NCBI GenBank assembly: GCA_023457475.1
Contig: JAEWLO010000128.1
Coordinates: forward strand, 1-15,143
Source: Pseudomonadota bacterium
GTDB taxonomy: Bacteria > Pseudomonadota > Gammaproteobacteria > Xanthomonadales > Xanthomonadaceae
Reading direction: 5' to 3'
DNA: 15,143 nucleotides
Translations under genes and position numbers: made by a program
The notes under the pieces: model-generated
The model's database searches: none
The model's input: the letters and a program-made list of their open reading frames with translations, nothing else
Told to the model about the DNA's origin: nothing
In this document: in pieces, positions 6,871 through 14,293 of the stretch
How positions within the stretch are numbered: the first letter of the stretch is position 1
Layout: each line of letters begins with the position of its first letter

Positions 6871-7407
6871 CTAACGCCCGGGAGACTGCGGGACGCGACG
6901 CAGTTTCGTGATGTCGTAGCCCATCGCCTGGATGCGCTCGACTGCCTGCTGGTAGTCCGCGTCCGACACCTGCGGCGTGCGCGCCATGAACCAGACATAG
7001 TCGCGCTTGGTGCGCCCCACAATGGTCTGCGTATAGCCCTCATCGAGCCAGGCGATGATGTATTCCGCCTGGATCGGCCAGACGAACTGCATGCCCCAGA
7101 CCGCACCATTGCCTTCCTTCTCCACGCGTCCCACCGGGTTCATGGTGCGCTTGGGTGCCTGGAAGCTGCCCTTGCGGTAGGTGAAGGTGGTCTGGATGCG
7201 GCCGTCCTCACGCAGGGCATAGCTTTCCACCGCATCGAACGCCTCGCGCTCGGGGCGGGTCGGAATATGTGCGATCACGTACCAGTCGCCCATGAAGCGG
7301 GGCACATCCACGGATTCAACGCGGGGCAGGGGACGGGTATCGTGCGTGCTGCAGCCCGTGCCGAGGAAGGCGAGGCTGAGCAGCGGGAGGAACGAGAACA
7401 TACGCAT
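6871..7407 (-). CDS. blc: Outer-membrane lipoprotein lipocalin, Blc-like
   Basis: This encodes a 178-residue lipoprotein of the bacterial lipocalin family, which bind fatty acids or lysophospholipids at the outer membrane. The signal peptide ends in the lipobox LGTGC, making Cys19 the lipidated residue. The +2 residue is Ser, consistent with outer-membrane sorting. The lipocalin signature is present as FMGDWYVIAHIPTRPER (38-54), followed by repeated beta strands and the family's late motif YVWFMARTP (137-145). The start at 7407 has AAGGAG 6 nt upstream, which overlaps the stop of the preceding methyltransferase. The longer open frame to 7602 merely overlaps that gene. It is the last gene of the lipid operon, so it probably carries or salvages lipids changed by the upstream enzymes. 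That link is an inference from position. Confidence 0.93.
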   Translation of the reverse strand: MRMFSFLPLLSLAFLGTGCSTHDTRPLPRVESVDVPRFMGDWYVIAHIPTRPEREAFDAVESYALREDGRIQTTFTYRKGSFQAPKRTMNPVGRVEKEGNGAVWGMQFVWPIQAEYIIAWLDEGYTQTIVGRTKRDYVWFMARTPQVSDADYQQAVERIQAMGYDITKLRRVPQSPGR

Positions 7408-7413
7408 GGCAGT

Positions 7414-7419
7414 CTCCTT
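7414..7419 (-). promoter_or_regulatory. Ribosome binding site of blc
   Basis: AAGGAG lies 6 nt before the ATG at 7407 and touches the TGA of the upstream methyltransferase. It fixes the lipocalin start and shows translational linkage within the operon. Confidence 0.75.
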
Positions 7420-8489
7420 CAGCGCGGCCGGAACAGGTAATGCGCCACCATCCACTGCTGGCCTTTGTCGTAGCCGAACAGCTCGGCGCAGGCCATCCAG
7501 AACATGCGCCAGCGCTGCCACCAGAGTGCGGCATCGTCCCCGTATGTGCGTGTGAGAATCGGCATGATCTGCTCCCGCGCCGCGTCCTGGTTGGCCAGCC
7601 AATGGTTGGCCGTGCGCTGGTAGTGGGTGCCGTTCAGCAGCCAGCGCTCCTGCAGCTCCAGGTCGCTCTGGAAATGGAGCAGCGTGTCGGCAGAGGGCAT
7701 CAGCCCGCCGGTGAAGAAGTGGCGACCCATCCAGTCGTCCTCACCCGCGGTTTCGAAGGGATACATCAATGTCCGGTGGGTGAAAATGTGGATGAACAGG
7801 GCACCGTCGCTGCGCAGCCAACCGGCAATGCGGGCAAGCAGCGTCGGGTAGTTGCGCACATGCTCGAACATCTCGACCGAGACGCAGCGGTCGAAGGCGG
7901 CGGACGGCAGGTCGAGCAGATTGACGTCGCGGGTGAGCACGGTGACGTTGTGCAGGCCACGCCGCACGCACTGCTCCATGATATGGGCGCGCTGTCCCAG
8001 CGAGTTGGAAACGGCGGTGATGCGCATGTTGGGAAAGCGCTCGGCCATCCACAAGGTCAACGAGCCCCAGCCGCAGCCGAGCTCCAGCACGTCCTGCCCA
8101 TCGGCCAGCCCGGCCCGTGCGGCATACAGGGTGAGCATGGCCTCTTCGGCCACTTCCAGCGTCTCGGTGCCCGTGGCGTAGTAGCAGCTGCTGTACTTCA
8201 GGCGCGGGCCCAGGCAGGCCTGGAAGAAGCCGGCGGGCACCTCATAGTGCTGCTGGTTGGCCTCGTCCACGTGCAGGGCCACCGGACTGCGGGCCAGTTC
8301 CAGCAGGCGGTCGGCGAAGCGGCTGTGCTGGGCCTGGACACCGCCTTCCGATTCATCCTGCAGTCGTTGCCGGCACAGCCGGCGGATGCCGAAGCGGATA
8401 GCGCTGTCGGGCAGCCATCCGCGTTCTGCCCAGCGGGTGGGACCGAATTCCATCTCCGACGGTGCCTGTGGAAGCGAACGGGTATTCAT
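7419..8489 (-). CDS. CFA-family SAM-dependent methyltransferase
   Basis: This encodes a 356-residue methyltransferase of the cyclopropane-fatty-acid synthase / mycolic acid methyltransferase superfamily. SAM motif I is VLELGCGWGS (134-143). A YSSCYYATG segment (99-107) and the VEMFEHV segment (205-211) are both typical of the group that also contains plant coclaurine N-methyltransferase-like proteins. The N-terminal 80 residues look like a substrate-binding helical part. The ATG at 8489 overlaps the TGA of the DUF1295 gene as ATGA, indicating coupled translation. A longer frame to 8714 only shadows that gene. The enzyme probably methylates an unsaturated acyl chain of a phospholipid, given the operon. 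It differs clearly from the other CFA-like enzyme at 9271-10539, so the two are not a recent duplication. Its exact substrate cannot be read from sequence. Confidence 0.9.
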   Translation of the reverse strand: MNTRSLPQAPSEMEFGPTRWAERGWLPDSAIRFGIRRLCRQRLQDESEGGVQAQHSRFADRLLELARSPVALHVDEANQQHYEVPAGFFQACLGPRLKYSSCYYATGTETLEVAEEAMLTLYAARAGLADGQDVLELGCGWGSLTLWMAERFPNMRITAVSNSLGQRAHIMEQCVRRGLHNVTVLTRDVNLLDLPSAAFDRCVSVEMFEHVRNYPTLLARIAGWLRSDGALFIHIFTHRTLMYPFETAGEDDWMGRHFFTGGLMPSADTLLHFQSDLELQERWLLNGTHYQRTANHWLANQDAAREQIMPILTRTYGDDAALWWQRWRMFWMACAELFGYDKGQQWMVAHYLFRPR

Positions 8490-9271
8490 GGCGTGGCCTC
8501 TTCGGAATGCCGGGGGAACCAGGGAAAGAACATCGGCGTGCTTGCCTGGTAGCGTCGGTAATCGTCGCCACGGCTGCGCAGGGCCTGCTTCTCGGTGAAC
8601 GGCACGCCGCTCAGGTAGCGCAGAAACACGTACATCACTACCGGGCCACTCCATGCCAGCCAGTAAAGCGGCGATCCCACCGCCAGCAGCACATAGGCGA
8701 ACCAGTGCAGCCACTCGAAGAAGTAGTTCGGGTGGCGCGAGTACCGCCAGAAGCCGTCACGGCAGGTGCGGCCCCTGTTGGCAGGGTTGGCGCGGAATCT
8801 CGCAAGCTGACGGTCGGCCAGGCTCTCGCCGCCCACGCTCAGCAGCCAGACGATTCCTGCCGCGATGACCCAGCCGGTCACCCCGGCAACGGGATTGGCG
8901 GCCACCGCCGCGAATGGCAGCGCGAACAGCCCCACCAGCAGTGCCTGCGCCATGAAGAACCCGAAGATCTTCGGTTGGCTGCCGTGCCAGTGTTCGCGCA
9001 GTGCGCGGTAGCGTCCATCCTCTTCCTCGTGACGCACGCGGTTCCACAGATGCAGTGCCAGCCGGCTGCCCCACAGCCCACCCAGCACCGCCAGCGCGAT
9101 GCGCGGTGCCGTGGCCCCGTCCCCCAGCCACGCCAGCAGAAGTGCCGCAGCGGCCACGCCTTTGGCCCACAGTACGTCCACGACGCCGATGTTCTGGTGC
9201 CGTCGCTGCCACAGCCAACCCCAGCCCATGATCACCACGGCGTAGAGCAGCACCCAGACCAGTGGCATCAT
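8486..9271 (-). CDS. DUF1295 membrane protein, steroid-reductase-like
   Basis: This encodes a 261-residue integral membrane protein of the DUF1295 (steroid 5-alpha-reductase-like) family. Several hydrophobic helices are visible (about residues 3-20, 35-50, 57-75, 104-125, 131-147, 187-205 and 207-220). The hallmark motif is GFWRYSRHPNYFFEW (173-187). The C-terminal signature is GVPFTEKQALRSRGDDYRRYQ followed by PMFFPWFP. Relatives of this fold bind NADPH or SAM and act on lipid-like substrates in the membrane. The start at 9271 overlaps the stop of the upstream methyltransferase as TGATG, with AGGAG 6 nt upstream. A second ATG follows directly and cannot be excluded. Its position between two acyl-chain methyltransferases suggests reduction or modification of an unsaturated methylated chain, which is an inference. 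Confidence 0.9.
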   Translation of the reverse strand: MMPLVWVLLYAVVIMGWGWLWQRRHQNIGVVDVLWAKGVAAAALLLAWLGDGATAPRIALAVLGGLWGSRLALHLWNRVRHEEEDGRYRALREHWHGSQPKIFGFFMAQALLVGLFALPFAAVAANPVAGVTGWVIAAGIVWLLSVGGESLADRQLARFRANPANRGRTCRDGFWRYSRHPNYFFEWLHWFAYVLLAVGSPLYWLAWSGPVVMYVFLRYLSGVPFTEKQALRSRGDDYRRYQASTPMFFPWFPRHSEEATP

Positions 9272-10539
9272 CACACTGTCTCCTGAAGAGCAGGGCGGTA
9301 ACCGGGCCGGGCGAGCAGCAGGTGCGAGACTCCGATCGACCGCTCCAGGAATCCGCCTTCGCAGTAGGCCAGATAGAACTCCCACAGACGCAGGAACCGA
9401 TCATCGAAGCCCTGCGCGCGGACGTCCGCCGTGCGGGCCAGGAACCGCTTGCGCCAGCAGCGCAGGGTAAGCGCGTAGGACTGGCCGAAGTCGTGCTGCC
9501 CGATCAGCTGCAGGTCGCTGGCGCGCGTCTTGGCCGTCATCATCGCGGCGATCGATGGAATGAAGCTGCCGGGGAACACAAACCGCTTGATGTAGTCCAC
9601 GCTTCGGAGGGCCTGTGCGTAACGGTGGTCCTCGATGGTGATGGCCTGCAGCAGCGCCACGCCCTCCGGCACCAGCAGGCGCTGCACCGCGCTGAAGTAG
9701 GTGTCCAGCTGGCGGGCACCGATCGCCTCGATCATCTCGATCGAGACCAGCTTGTCGAACTGCCCCTCCAGGTCACGGTAATCGCGAAGCAACAGGGTCA
9801 CCCGGTCCTGCAGCCCGGCCTCGCGGATGCGCTGGCGGGCAAGGTCGTACTGTTCGGTCGAGATCGTGGTGGTGGTGACGTGGCAGCCATAATGCCGTGC
9901 TGCATGCAGCGCGAAGCCGCCCCAGCCCGTGCCGATCTCCACCACGCGGTCGCCTTCCTTCAGACGAAGCTGCTCGCAGATGCGGTCCAGCTTGCGTCGC
10001 GAGGCAACTTCGAGCGGCTCCTGGTCAGCCGCGAACAGGGCCGAGGAATACATCAGGTCCGACGACAGGAACAGTGAGAAGAAATCGTTGCCCAGGTCAT
10101 AGTGCGCGGCGATGTTGCGTCGGCTTCCGGCCCGACTGTTGGGGCGCATGGCTTCCCACAGGCGCAGCGCCAGGCCTCCCACGCGCGCCGGGCCGCGTTC
10201 CATGCCGTCCAGCAGGTGCCGGTTGCGTACCAGCAGCCGGATCAGCGAGACCAGGTCGCTGCATTCCCAGTCACCATCGATCCACGACTCTCCCGCGCCC
10301 ACGCTGCCCTTCGCGGCCACCTTGCGATAGAACGCCGGGTCGTTGATGGTGACGACGACGTCCAGCGGGGTTCCGGCGGTGGCCGGGGCGATGCCGCCCA
10401 ACGTGGTGTCGCCGAGCGCATCGCATACCCGCAGGCGCCCGCCCTGGAGCGGTGCCAGCAGGTCGAGCAGGCGGGTGCGCAGCAGCCGCTGCAGCAGGTC
10501 CGGTTGCGGCAGGTCCACTGCGCGCGTGGTGTCGTTCAT
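9271..10539 (-). CDS. cfa: Cyclopropane-fatty-acyl-phospholipid synthase-like methyltransferase
   Basis: This encodes a 422-residue enzyme of the CFA synthase family, which transfers methyl from SAM onto double bonds of phospholipid acyl chains. It has the N-terminal CFA domain (about 30-120), NIAAHYDLGNDFF (142-154), SAM motif I VVEIGTGWGG (199-208) and the late FPGSFIPS segment. Two active-site regions differ from E. coli Cfa. The YSCAYW stretch, which holds the bicarbonate Cys there, reads YSSALF (164-169), and the MFEHVG stretch reads MIEAIG (269-274), so the Cys and His are lost while the Glu is kept. This may mean it makes a methylated rather than a cyclopropane product. The ATG at 10539 overlaps the DUF1365 stop as ATGA. 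Family membership is secure; the product is uncertain. Confidence 0.93.
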   Translation of the reverse strand: MNDTTRAVDLPQPDLLQRLLRTRLLDLLAPLQGGRLRVCDALGDTTLGGIAPATAGTPLDVVVTINDPAFYRKVAAKGSVGAGESWIDGDWECSDLVSLIRLLVRNRHLLDGMERGPARVGGLALRLWEAMRPNSRAGSRRNIAAHYDLGNDFFSLFLSSDLMYSSALFAADQEPLEVASRRKLDRICEQLRLKEGDRVVEIGTGWGGFALHAARHYGCHVTTTTISTEQYDLARQRIREAGLQDRVTLLLRDYRDLEGQFDKLVSIEMIEAIGARQLDTYFSAVQRLLVPEGVALLQAITIEDHRYAQALRSVDYIKRFVFPGSFIPSIAAMMTAKTRASDLQLIGQHDFGQSYALTLRCWRKRFLARTADVRAQGFDDRFLRLWEFYLAYCEGGFLERSIGVSHLLLARPGYRPALQETV

Positions 10540-11303
10540 GGCTGGCGTCCGGAAAGGGAAGGGTGGTCATACACGGGTGTGCGTTTCAGCCACAGGCGCA
10601 GTGCCTGCCAGTGGATGGCCAGTACCACCTGCACGGTCATCAGCGGGTAGGCAAGCAGCACCCGTGCCAACCCCGGGCCATCCAGCGGACGCCGAAGCAT
10701 GGTCTGTGTGGCATCGAACTGCCGGACACCGTCCCGCCACACCTGCATGTGCACGGCGAGGTCCTCGCCGGGCGGGGTGAAGCGCCAGTCGTAGGCGCAA
10801 TCCATCGGCATGAAGGGCGATACATGGAACTGCTTGTCGAACCGCCAGCGCAGCGCGCGGCCGCGGCGCTCCGCCTGGGCCGCTGGCAGCACATAGGCGT
10901 GCCGTTCGTTCCAGGGCGTATTGGTGATCTCGGCGACGATGCACTCCAGCTGTTCGCCGTCGGCCTTGTAGCAGTAGTAGAAGCTGACCGGGTTGAAGGT
11001 GTGGCCGCCATAGCGCAGGTGCGCCAGCAGGCGGACCGGACCGGTGGGACGGTACCCGAGTTCGCGCTCCGCCTGGTCGCGCACGGCTTCGGCCAACGGC
11101 TGGGCGGGGTTGCCCAGGTAGTCGCTGCGCCGGAACTGCGCCAGATTGCGTCGGTTCACGGACCATAGCCAACGTCGTTTGAACAACGTGGGCAGGTCAT
11201 CCAGGTCCAGCAGCAACTGGGCGATCGGGTAACGGAATGCATGTGCCTGCGGGCGGTGCCGCCGGTGCACGACGTGGCCGAAGTACAACGCACTGCCACT
11301 CAT
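10536..11303 (-). CDS. DUF1365 family protein
   Basis: This encodes a 255-residue protein of the DUF1365 family, whose biochemical role is not established. The family signatures are strong: HAFRYPI (21-27), GGHTFNPVSFYYCY (99-112), VAEITNTPWNERHAYVL (123-139) and KQFHVSPFMPMDCAYDW (157-173). A C-terminal hydrophobic segment (about 211-230) may anchor it to the membrane. The ATG at 11303 overlaps the stop of the amine-oxidase-like gene as ATGA. A longer frame to 11414 only overlaps that gene. DUF1365 genes are regularly found between an FAD amine oxidase-like gene and a CFA synthase-like gene, the order seen here, so it is likely to work on the same acyl chains. Confidence 0.93.
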   Translation of the reverse strand: MSGSALYFGHVVHRRHRPQAHAFRYPIAQLLLDLDDLPTLFKRRWLWSVNRRNLAQFRRSDYLGNPAQPLAEAVRDQAERELGYRPTGPVRLLAHLRYGGHTFNPVSFYYCYKADGEQLECIVAEITNTPWNERHAYVLPAAQAERRGRALRWRFDKQFHVSPFMPMDCAYDWRFTPPGEDLAVHMQVWRDGVRQFDATQTMLRRPLDGPGLARVLLAYPLMTVQVVLAIHWQALRLWLKRTPVYDHPSLSGRQP

Positions 11304-12577
11304 GCGATGGCCGCCTCCCACAGCACGTCTTCCTTGCCGGCGGTTGCCGCACGGAATGCATCCACCATGCGCCGGGCGCTGCGGATGCCGTCCTCGTGGA
11401 AGCCCCATCCCCAATAGGCCCCGACGAACCAGGTGTTGCGACGCCCCTGAACCTCCGACCAGCGCGCCTGGGCGCGCACCGCGGCATGGTCATGCACCGG
11501 ATGGGCGTAATAGCAGCGGCGCAGGATCCGCGACGGATCGATCGCGTGGGTGCGGTTGAGGGTGACGATCAACGGCGTATCGCCCGGCAGGCCCTGCAAC
11601 TGGTTCATGTGGTAGCTGACGGTGCAGGGCGCGTGCGGGTCGGCGGGTACATGCGCGTTCCACGCGGCCCATGCTTTGCGGTTGCGCGGCAGCAGGGAGG
11701 CATCGGTGTGCAGGACGGCCTGGTTCGGCTGGTAGGTGATCGCTCCCAGTACTTCATGCTCCACCGGGTCCGGATCCTTGAGAATGGCCATCGCCTCGTC
11801 GCTGTGGCAGGCGAACACCACATGGTCGAACCCCTCCACCGACGTGAGGGTATGCACCAGCGCACCCCAGTCGGTGCGTTCCACCCTGTACACCGGACAG
11901 CCGATCCGTTCGCGCACGCGCCAGCGGGCGCGCAGCGCATCGATGTAGCGCGCCGAGCCCCCTGTCACCACGCGCCACTCCGGACGCCCGCTGACCTGCA
12001 GCATCTGGTGGTTGGCCATGAACTGCACCAGGTAGCGTGCCGGGAAATCGAGGATGCGCGCGGTGGGCGAGGACCACAGGGCAGACGCCATCGGCAGCAG
12101 GTGCTCATGCACGAAGGCGTCGCCATAACCATGGCGTCTCAGGTACTGGCCCAGTGTGGGACCTTCGGCCTCCTGCAGCAGCAGGGGCGCTTCCCGATAG
12201 AAGCGGCGCAGGTCGCGCAGCATGCCCCAGAAGCGGGGTGATACCAGATTCCGGCGCTGGCAGAACAGACGATCCAGCGAGGTCGCGTTGTACTCCACCC
12301 CGGTTTGCTCGCTGTGCGCCGAGAAGCTCATGGTGGTCGGCTGCGACGCCACGCCCAGTTCATGGAACAGGGCCGTCAGGAGGGGGTAGTGCTGTGGATT
12401 GAAGACGATGAAGCCGGTGTCGACGTTGAGGTCACGACCGTCGACCTGCACCTTGTGCGTATGCGTGTGCCCGCCCAGGTAGTCCTCGCCCTCGAACAGG
12501 GTGACTTCATGTTCGCCGTCCAGCCAGTAAGCGGTGGCGAGCCCTGCAATGCCCGAACCAATGACCGCGATGCGCAT
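11300..12577 (-). CDS. FAD-dependent amine oxidase-like oxidoreductase
   Basis: This encodes a 425-residue flavoprotein with a Rossmann FAD-binding start. The dinucleotide motif is GSGIAGL (7-13), with Glu29 in the position that binds the ribose, followed by the GG motif (YLGGHTHTH). The C-terminal flavin motif is WFVGAYWGWGFHEDG. It belongs to the predicted NAD/FAD-binding amine oxidase group (COG2907-like) that accompanies DUF1365 and CFA synthase-like genes. The true substrate is probably a lipid rather than an amine, by context. The ATG at 12577 is separated from the desaturase stop by one base. An oxidation or desaturation step after methylation would suit the operon, but this is inferred from neighbours. 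Confidence 0.92.
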   Translation of the reverse strand: MRIAVIGSGIAGLATAYWLDGEHEVTLFEGEDYLGGHTHTHKVQVDGRDLNVDTGFIVFNPQHYPLLTALFHELGVASQPTTMSFSAHSEQTGVEYNATSLDRLFCQRRNLVSPRFWGMLRDLRRFYREAPLLLQEAEGPTLGQYLRRHGYGDAFVHEHLLPMASALWSSPTARILDFPARYLVQFMANHQMLQVSGRPEWRVVTGGSARYIDALRARWRVRERIGCPVYRVERTDWGALVHTLTSVEGFDHVVFACHSDEAMAILKDPDPVEHEVLGAITYQPNQAVLHTDASLLPRNRKAWAAWNAHVPADPHAPCTVSYHMNQLQGLPGDTPLIVTLNRTHAIDPSRILRRCYYAHPVHDHAAVRAQARWSEVQGRRNTWFVGAYWGWGFHEDGIRSARRMVDAFRAATAGKEDVLWEAAIA

Positions 12578-12578
12578 G

Positions 12579-13532
12579 TCAGTACCTCGCCTTGGTCAGT
12601 ACCCATTCCGGGATCGGTTTCAGTCCCCCCACCAGTCGCAGGGCCGCCATCACGCGGAGTCCGTACCAGGTGAGGTCGACTTCCCACCAGCGGAAGCCCT
12701 GGCGAACCGTTCCGGGAAAGAAGTGATGGTTGTTGTGCCAGCCCTCGCCAAACGTGAGCAGAGCCAGCCAGAGATTGTTGCGGCTGTCGTCCTGCGTGTT
12801 GAAACGCCGCCGGCCGAACCGGTGCGCCAGCGAATTGATGGTGACGGTTGCATGGAACAGTACAACGGTGGAGATGAAGAAGCCCCACACGAGCAACTGC
12901 GGGCCGTTGGTATGCAGCCCCGGTGCATGACGCTCCAGCAGCATGCCCACGCCATACAGGGCGGCTGCCAGCAGCACCGGAACCACGGTATCGAAACGGT
13001 CCAGCCAGCGCAGTTCCGGATAACGCGCAAGATCGGGCACGCGGCTCATATCCGTGATGAAGGCTTCACGCGTGAGGAACCAGCCCATGTGGCTTCGCCA
13101 GAAGCCGACCTGCTGCGGCGAATGGGGATCGAGTGGCTGGTCGGCGTGTCGATGGTGGTGGCGGTGATGCGCCGCCCACCACAGTGGCCCGCGCTGGACG
13201 CTGGCGGCACCGATCACCGCGAACAGGAACTGGATCGGCCGTGAGGTGGTGAAAGTGCGGTGAGAGAAATAGCGATGATAGAACCCGGTGATGGCGAACA
13301 TGCGCAGCGCATAGAGCACAGCCGCGACAGCCACGGCCGTTCCCGAGACCCCCACCCAGACAACGCCAAGGCAGCCTGCGTGCAGCAGCACGAAGGGAAC
13401 AGCCCTCATCCAGTCGATACGCGCCGTAGACGCTGCGTCTACGTCTCTTTCACCCGTCGCGGATGTATCGAACCAGCGGCGCACGGCATTCCGCATCCGC
13501 GAGGTGTTGGCCTGGAGTCTTGCAGGTGCCAT
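12579..13532 (-). CDS. Acyl-CoA / fatty acid desaturase
   Basis: This encodes a 317-residue membrane di-iron desaturase that would introduce a double bond in fatty acyl chains using oxygen. The three histidine boxes are intact: HRYFSH (86-91), HRHHH (123-127) and HNNHH (266-270), plus the extra His in NSLAHRFG. Hydrophobic helices lie at about 44-60, 63-82, 180-197 and 213-230. It is of the stearoyl-CoA delta-9 type. It is the first gene of the seven-gene operon and lies about 29 nt downstream of the predicted start point of an ECF-type promoter. The ATG at 13532 has only a weak upstream site (GCGGAAC). A second ATG twelve codons later is possible, since the first 30 residues are not conserved-looking. 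It likely supplies or extends the unsaturation used by the methyltransferases. Confidence 0.93.
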   Translation of the reverse strand: MAPARLQANTSRMRNAVRRWFDTSATGERDVDAASTARIDWMRAVPFVLLHAGCLGVVWVGVSGTAVAVAAVLYALRMFAITGFYHRYFSHRTFTTSRPIQFLFAVIGAASVQRGPLWWAAHHRHHHRHADQPLDPHSPQQVGFWRSHMGWFLTREAFITDMSRVPDLARYPELRWLDRFDTVVPVLLAAALYGVGMLLERHAPGLHTNGPQLLVWGFFISTVVLFHATVTINSLAHRFGRRRFNTQDDSRNNLWLALLTFGEGWHNNHHFFPGTVRQGFRWWEVDLTWYGLRVMAALRLVGGLKPIPEWVLTKARY

Positions 13533-13566
13533 GAATCAGTTCCGCCGGGTTGCATCCATGCAGAGG

Positions 13567-13596
13567 TCTACGAAGCACAGCCGGAATTGGATGCAG
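13567..13596 (-). promoter_or_regulatory. Predicted ECF sigma promoter of the lipid operon
   Basis: Read on the minus strand, CTGCATCCAA (13596-13587) is followed after exactly 14 nt by CGTAGA (13572-13567). The same two blocks with the same spacing occur on the plus strand facing the sigma factor gene. CGTA is a common -10 core of ECF promoters, and the ATCC in the upstream block recalls the TGATCC -35 element of RpoE/ChrR systems. A transcript would start near 13561, giving a leader of about 29 nt before the desaturase ATG. Confidence 0.65.
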
Positions 13597-13606
13597 TTCG
13601 AGTGCG

Positions 13607-13636
13607 CTGCATCCAAAGCCGTGCTTCGTGCGTAGA
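13607..13636 (+). promoter_or_regulatory. Predicted autoregulatory ECF promoter of rpoE-chrR
   Basis: CTGCATCCAA (13607-13616), 14 nt, then CGTAGA (13631-13636) form the mirror copy of the lipid-operon element. The two -35-like blocks are back to back, 10 nt apart. This would let the sigma factor drive its own gene. A start near 13643 leaves about 78 nt before the ATG at 13721, or about 30 nt before the alternative ATG at 13673. Confidence 0.65.
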
Positions 13637-13720
13637 GAGAGCAAAACCACCCCTTGACCCCGTTTGCAGCCGATGTACTCTGAACCCACCTCCGCCACCC
13701 TCTGCTTCGCAACCGCCAGG

Positions 13721-14293
13721 ATGATCTCCGGGGCACCGCAGCCGACGAGCGAACCTATCAACTGGGCCGGAGACATGGACGGCGTGGCGCAGCGCCGCGA
13801 CCGCGACTGTTTCATGCGGATCTACGACTATTTCATGCCGCGCCTGTGCGTGTACCTGCGAGGCCTCGGCGCGCCGGATGGCGTCGGCGAGGAACTGGCG
13901 CAGGAGAGCCTGCTTCGGCTGTGGCTGCATGCGGACCATTTCGACCCCGCGCAGAGCGCATTGAGTACCTGGTTGTTCCGGATAGCGCGCAATCTGCACA
14001 TCGACCGCGTGCGACATGAACGCGGCTGGCTGAATGCGCAGGCCGTGGTCGAGCAGGCGGCGTCACTCGACGCACCCGGTCGCAGCAGCGCCGAGCAGTT
14101 CGCCGACGACGCACGGTTGCGCGAGCGCGTGAATGAGCTGCCGGCGGTGCAGGCGCGGCTTGTACGGATGTCCTACTTCGAGGCGCGCAGCCACGGCGAG
14201 ATCGCACAGACGCTGGGAATGCCGTTGGGAACGGTGAAGTCGCACCTGCGACGTGCGTTCCTGCAGCTGCAGTCGAAAGTGGGGGGCGGCTGA
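13721..14293 (+). CDS. rpoE: ECF RNA polymerase sigma factor, RpoE (ChrR-partner type)
   Basis: This encodes a 190-residue ECF sigma factor. The sigma-2 domain covers about residues 26-100, with RDRDCFMRIYDYFMPRL, the LAQESLLRLW stretch and STWLFRIARNLHIDRVRHE. The sigma-4 helix-turn-helix covers about 137-186, ending in SHGEIAQTLGMPLGTVKSH. The domain layout fits the RpoE group controlled by ChrR anti-sigma factors, which answers singlet oxygen in R. sphaeroides. The start is uncertain: the frame extends up to a TTG at 13664 with an ATG at 13673. I chose 13721 because it keeps the conserved N-terminal Trp region with little extra, but no strong ribosome binding site marks any candidate. Its stop overlaps the anti-sigma ATG as TGATG, showing coupled translation. 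Confidence 0.92.
   Translation: MISGAPQPTSEPINWAGDMDGVAQRRDRDCFMRIYDYFMPRLCVYLRGLGAPDGVGEELAQESLLRLWLHADHFDPAQSALSTWLFRIARNLHIDRVRHERGWLNAQAVVEQAASLDAPGRSSAEQFADDARLRERVNELPAVQARLVRMSYFEARSHGEIAQTLGMPLGTVKSHLRRAFLQLQSKVGGG

Noticed and set aside
13551..13562. Third TGCATCCA-like block forming a short palindrome
   Set aside because: No CGTA block follows at the 14-nt spacing on either strand, so it is not counted as a third promoter. It would lie at the start of the desaturase leader.
13654..13681. Housekeeping-type promoter TTGACC with a TACTCT block upstream of the sigma gene
   Set aside because: The -10 match is poor, and the element lies within the possible coding extension of the sigma gene. 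The ECF-type element is a much better fit.
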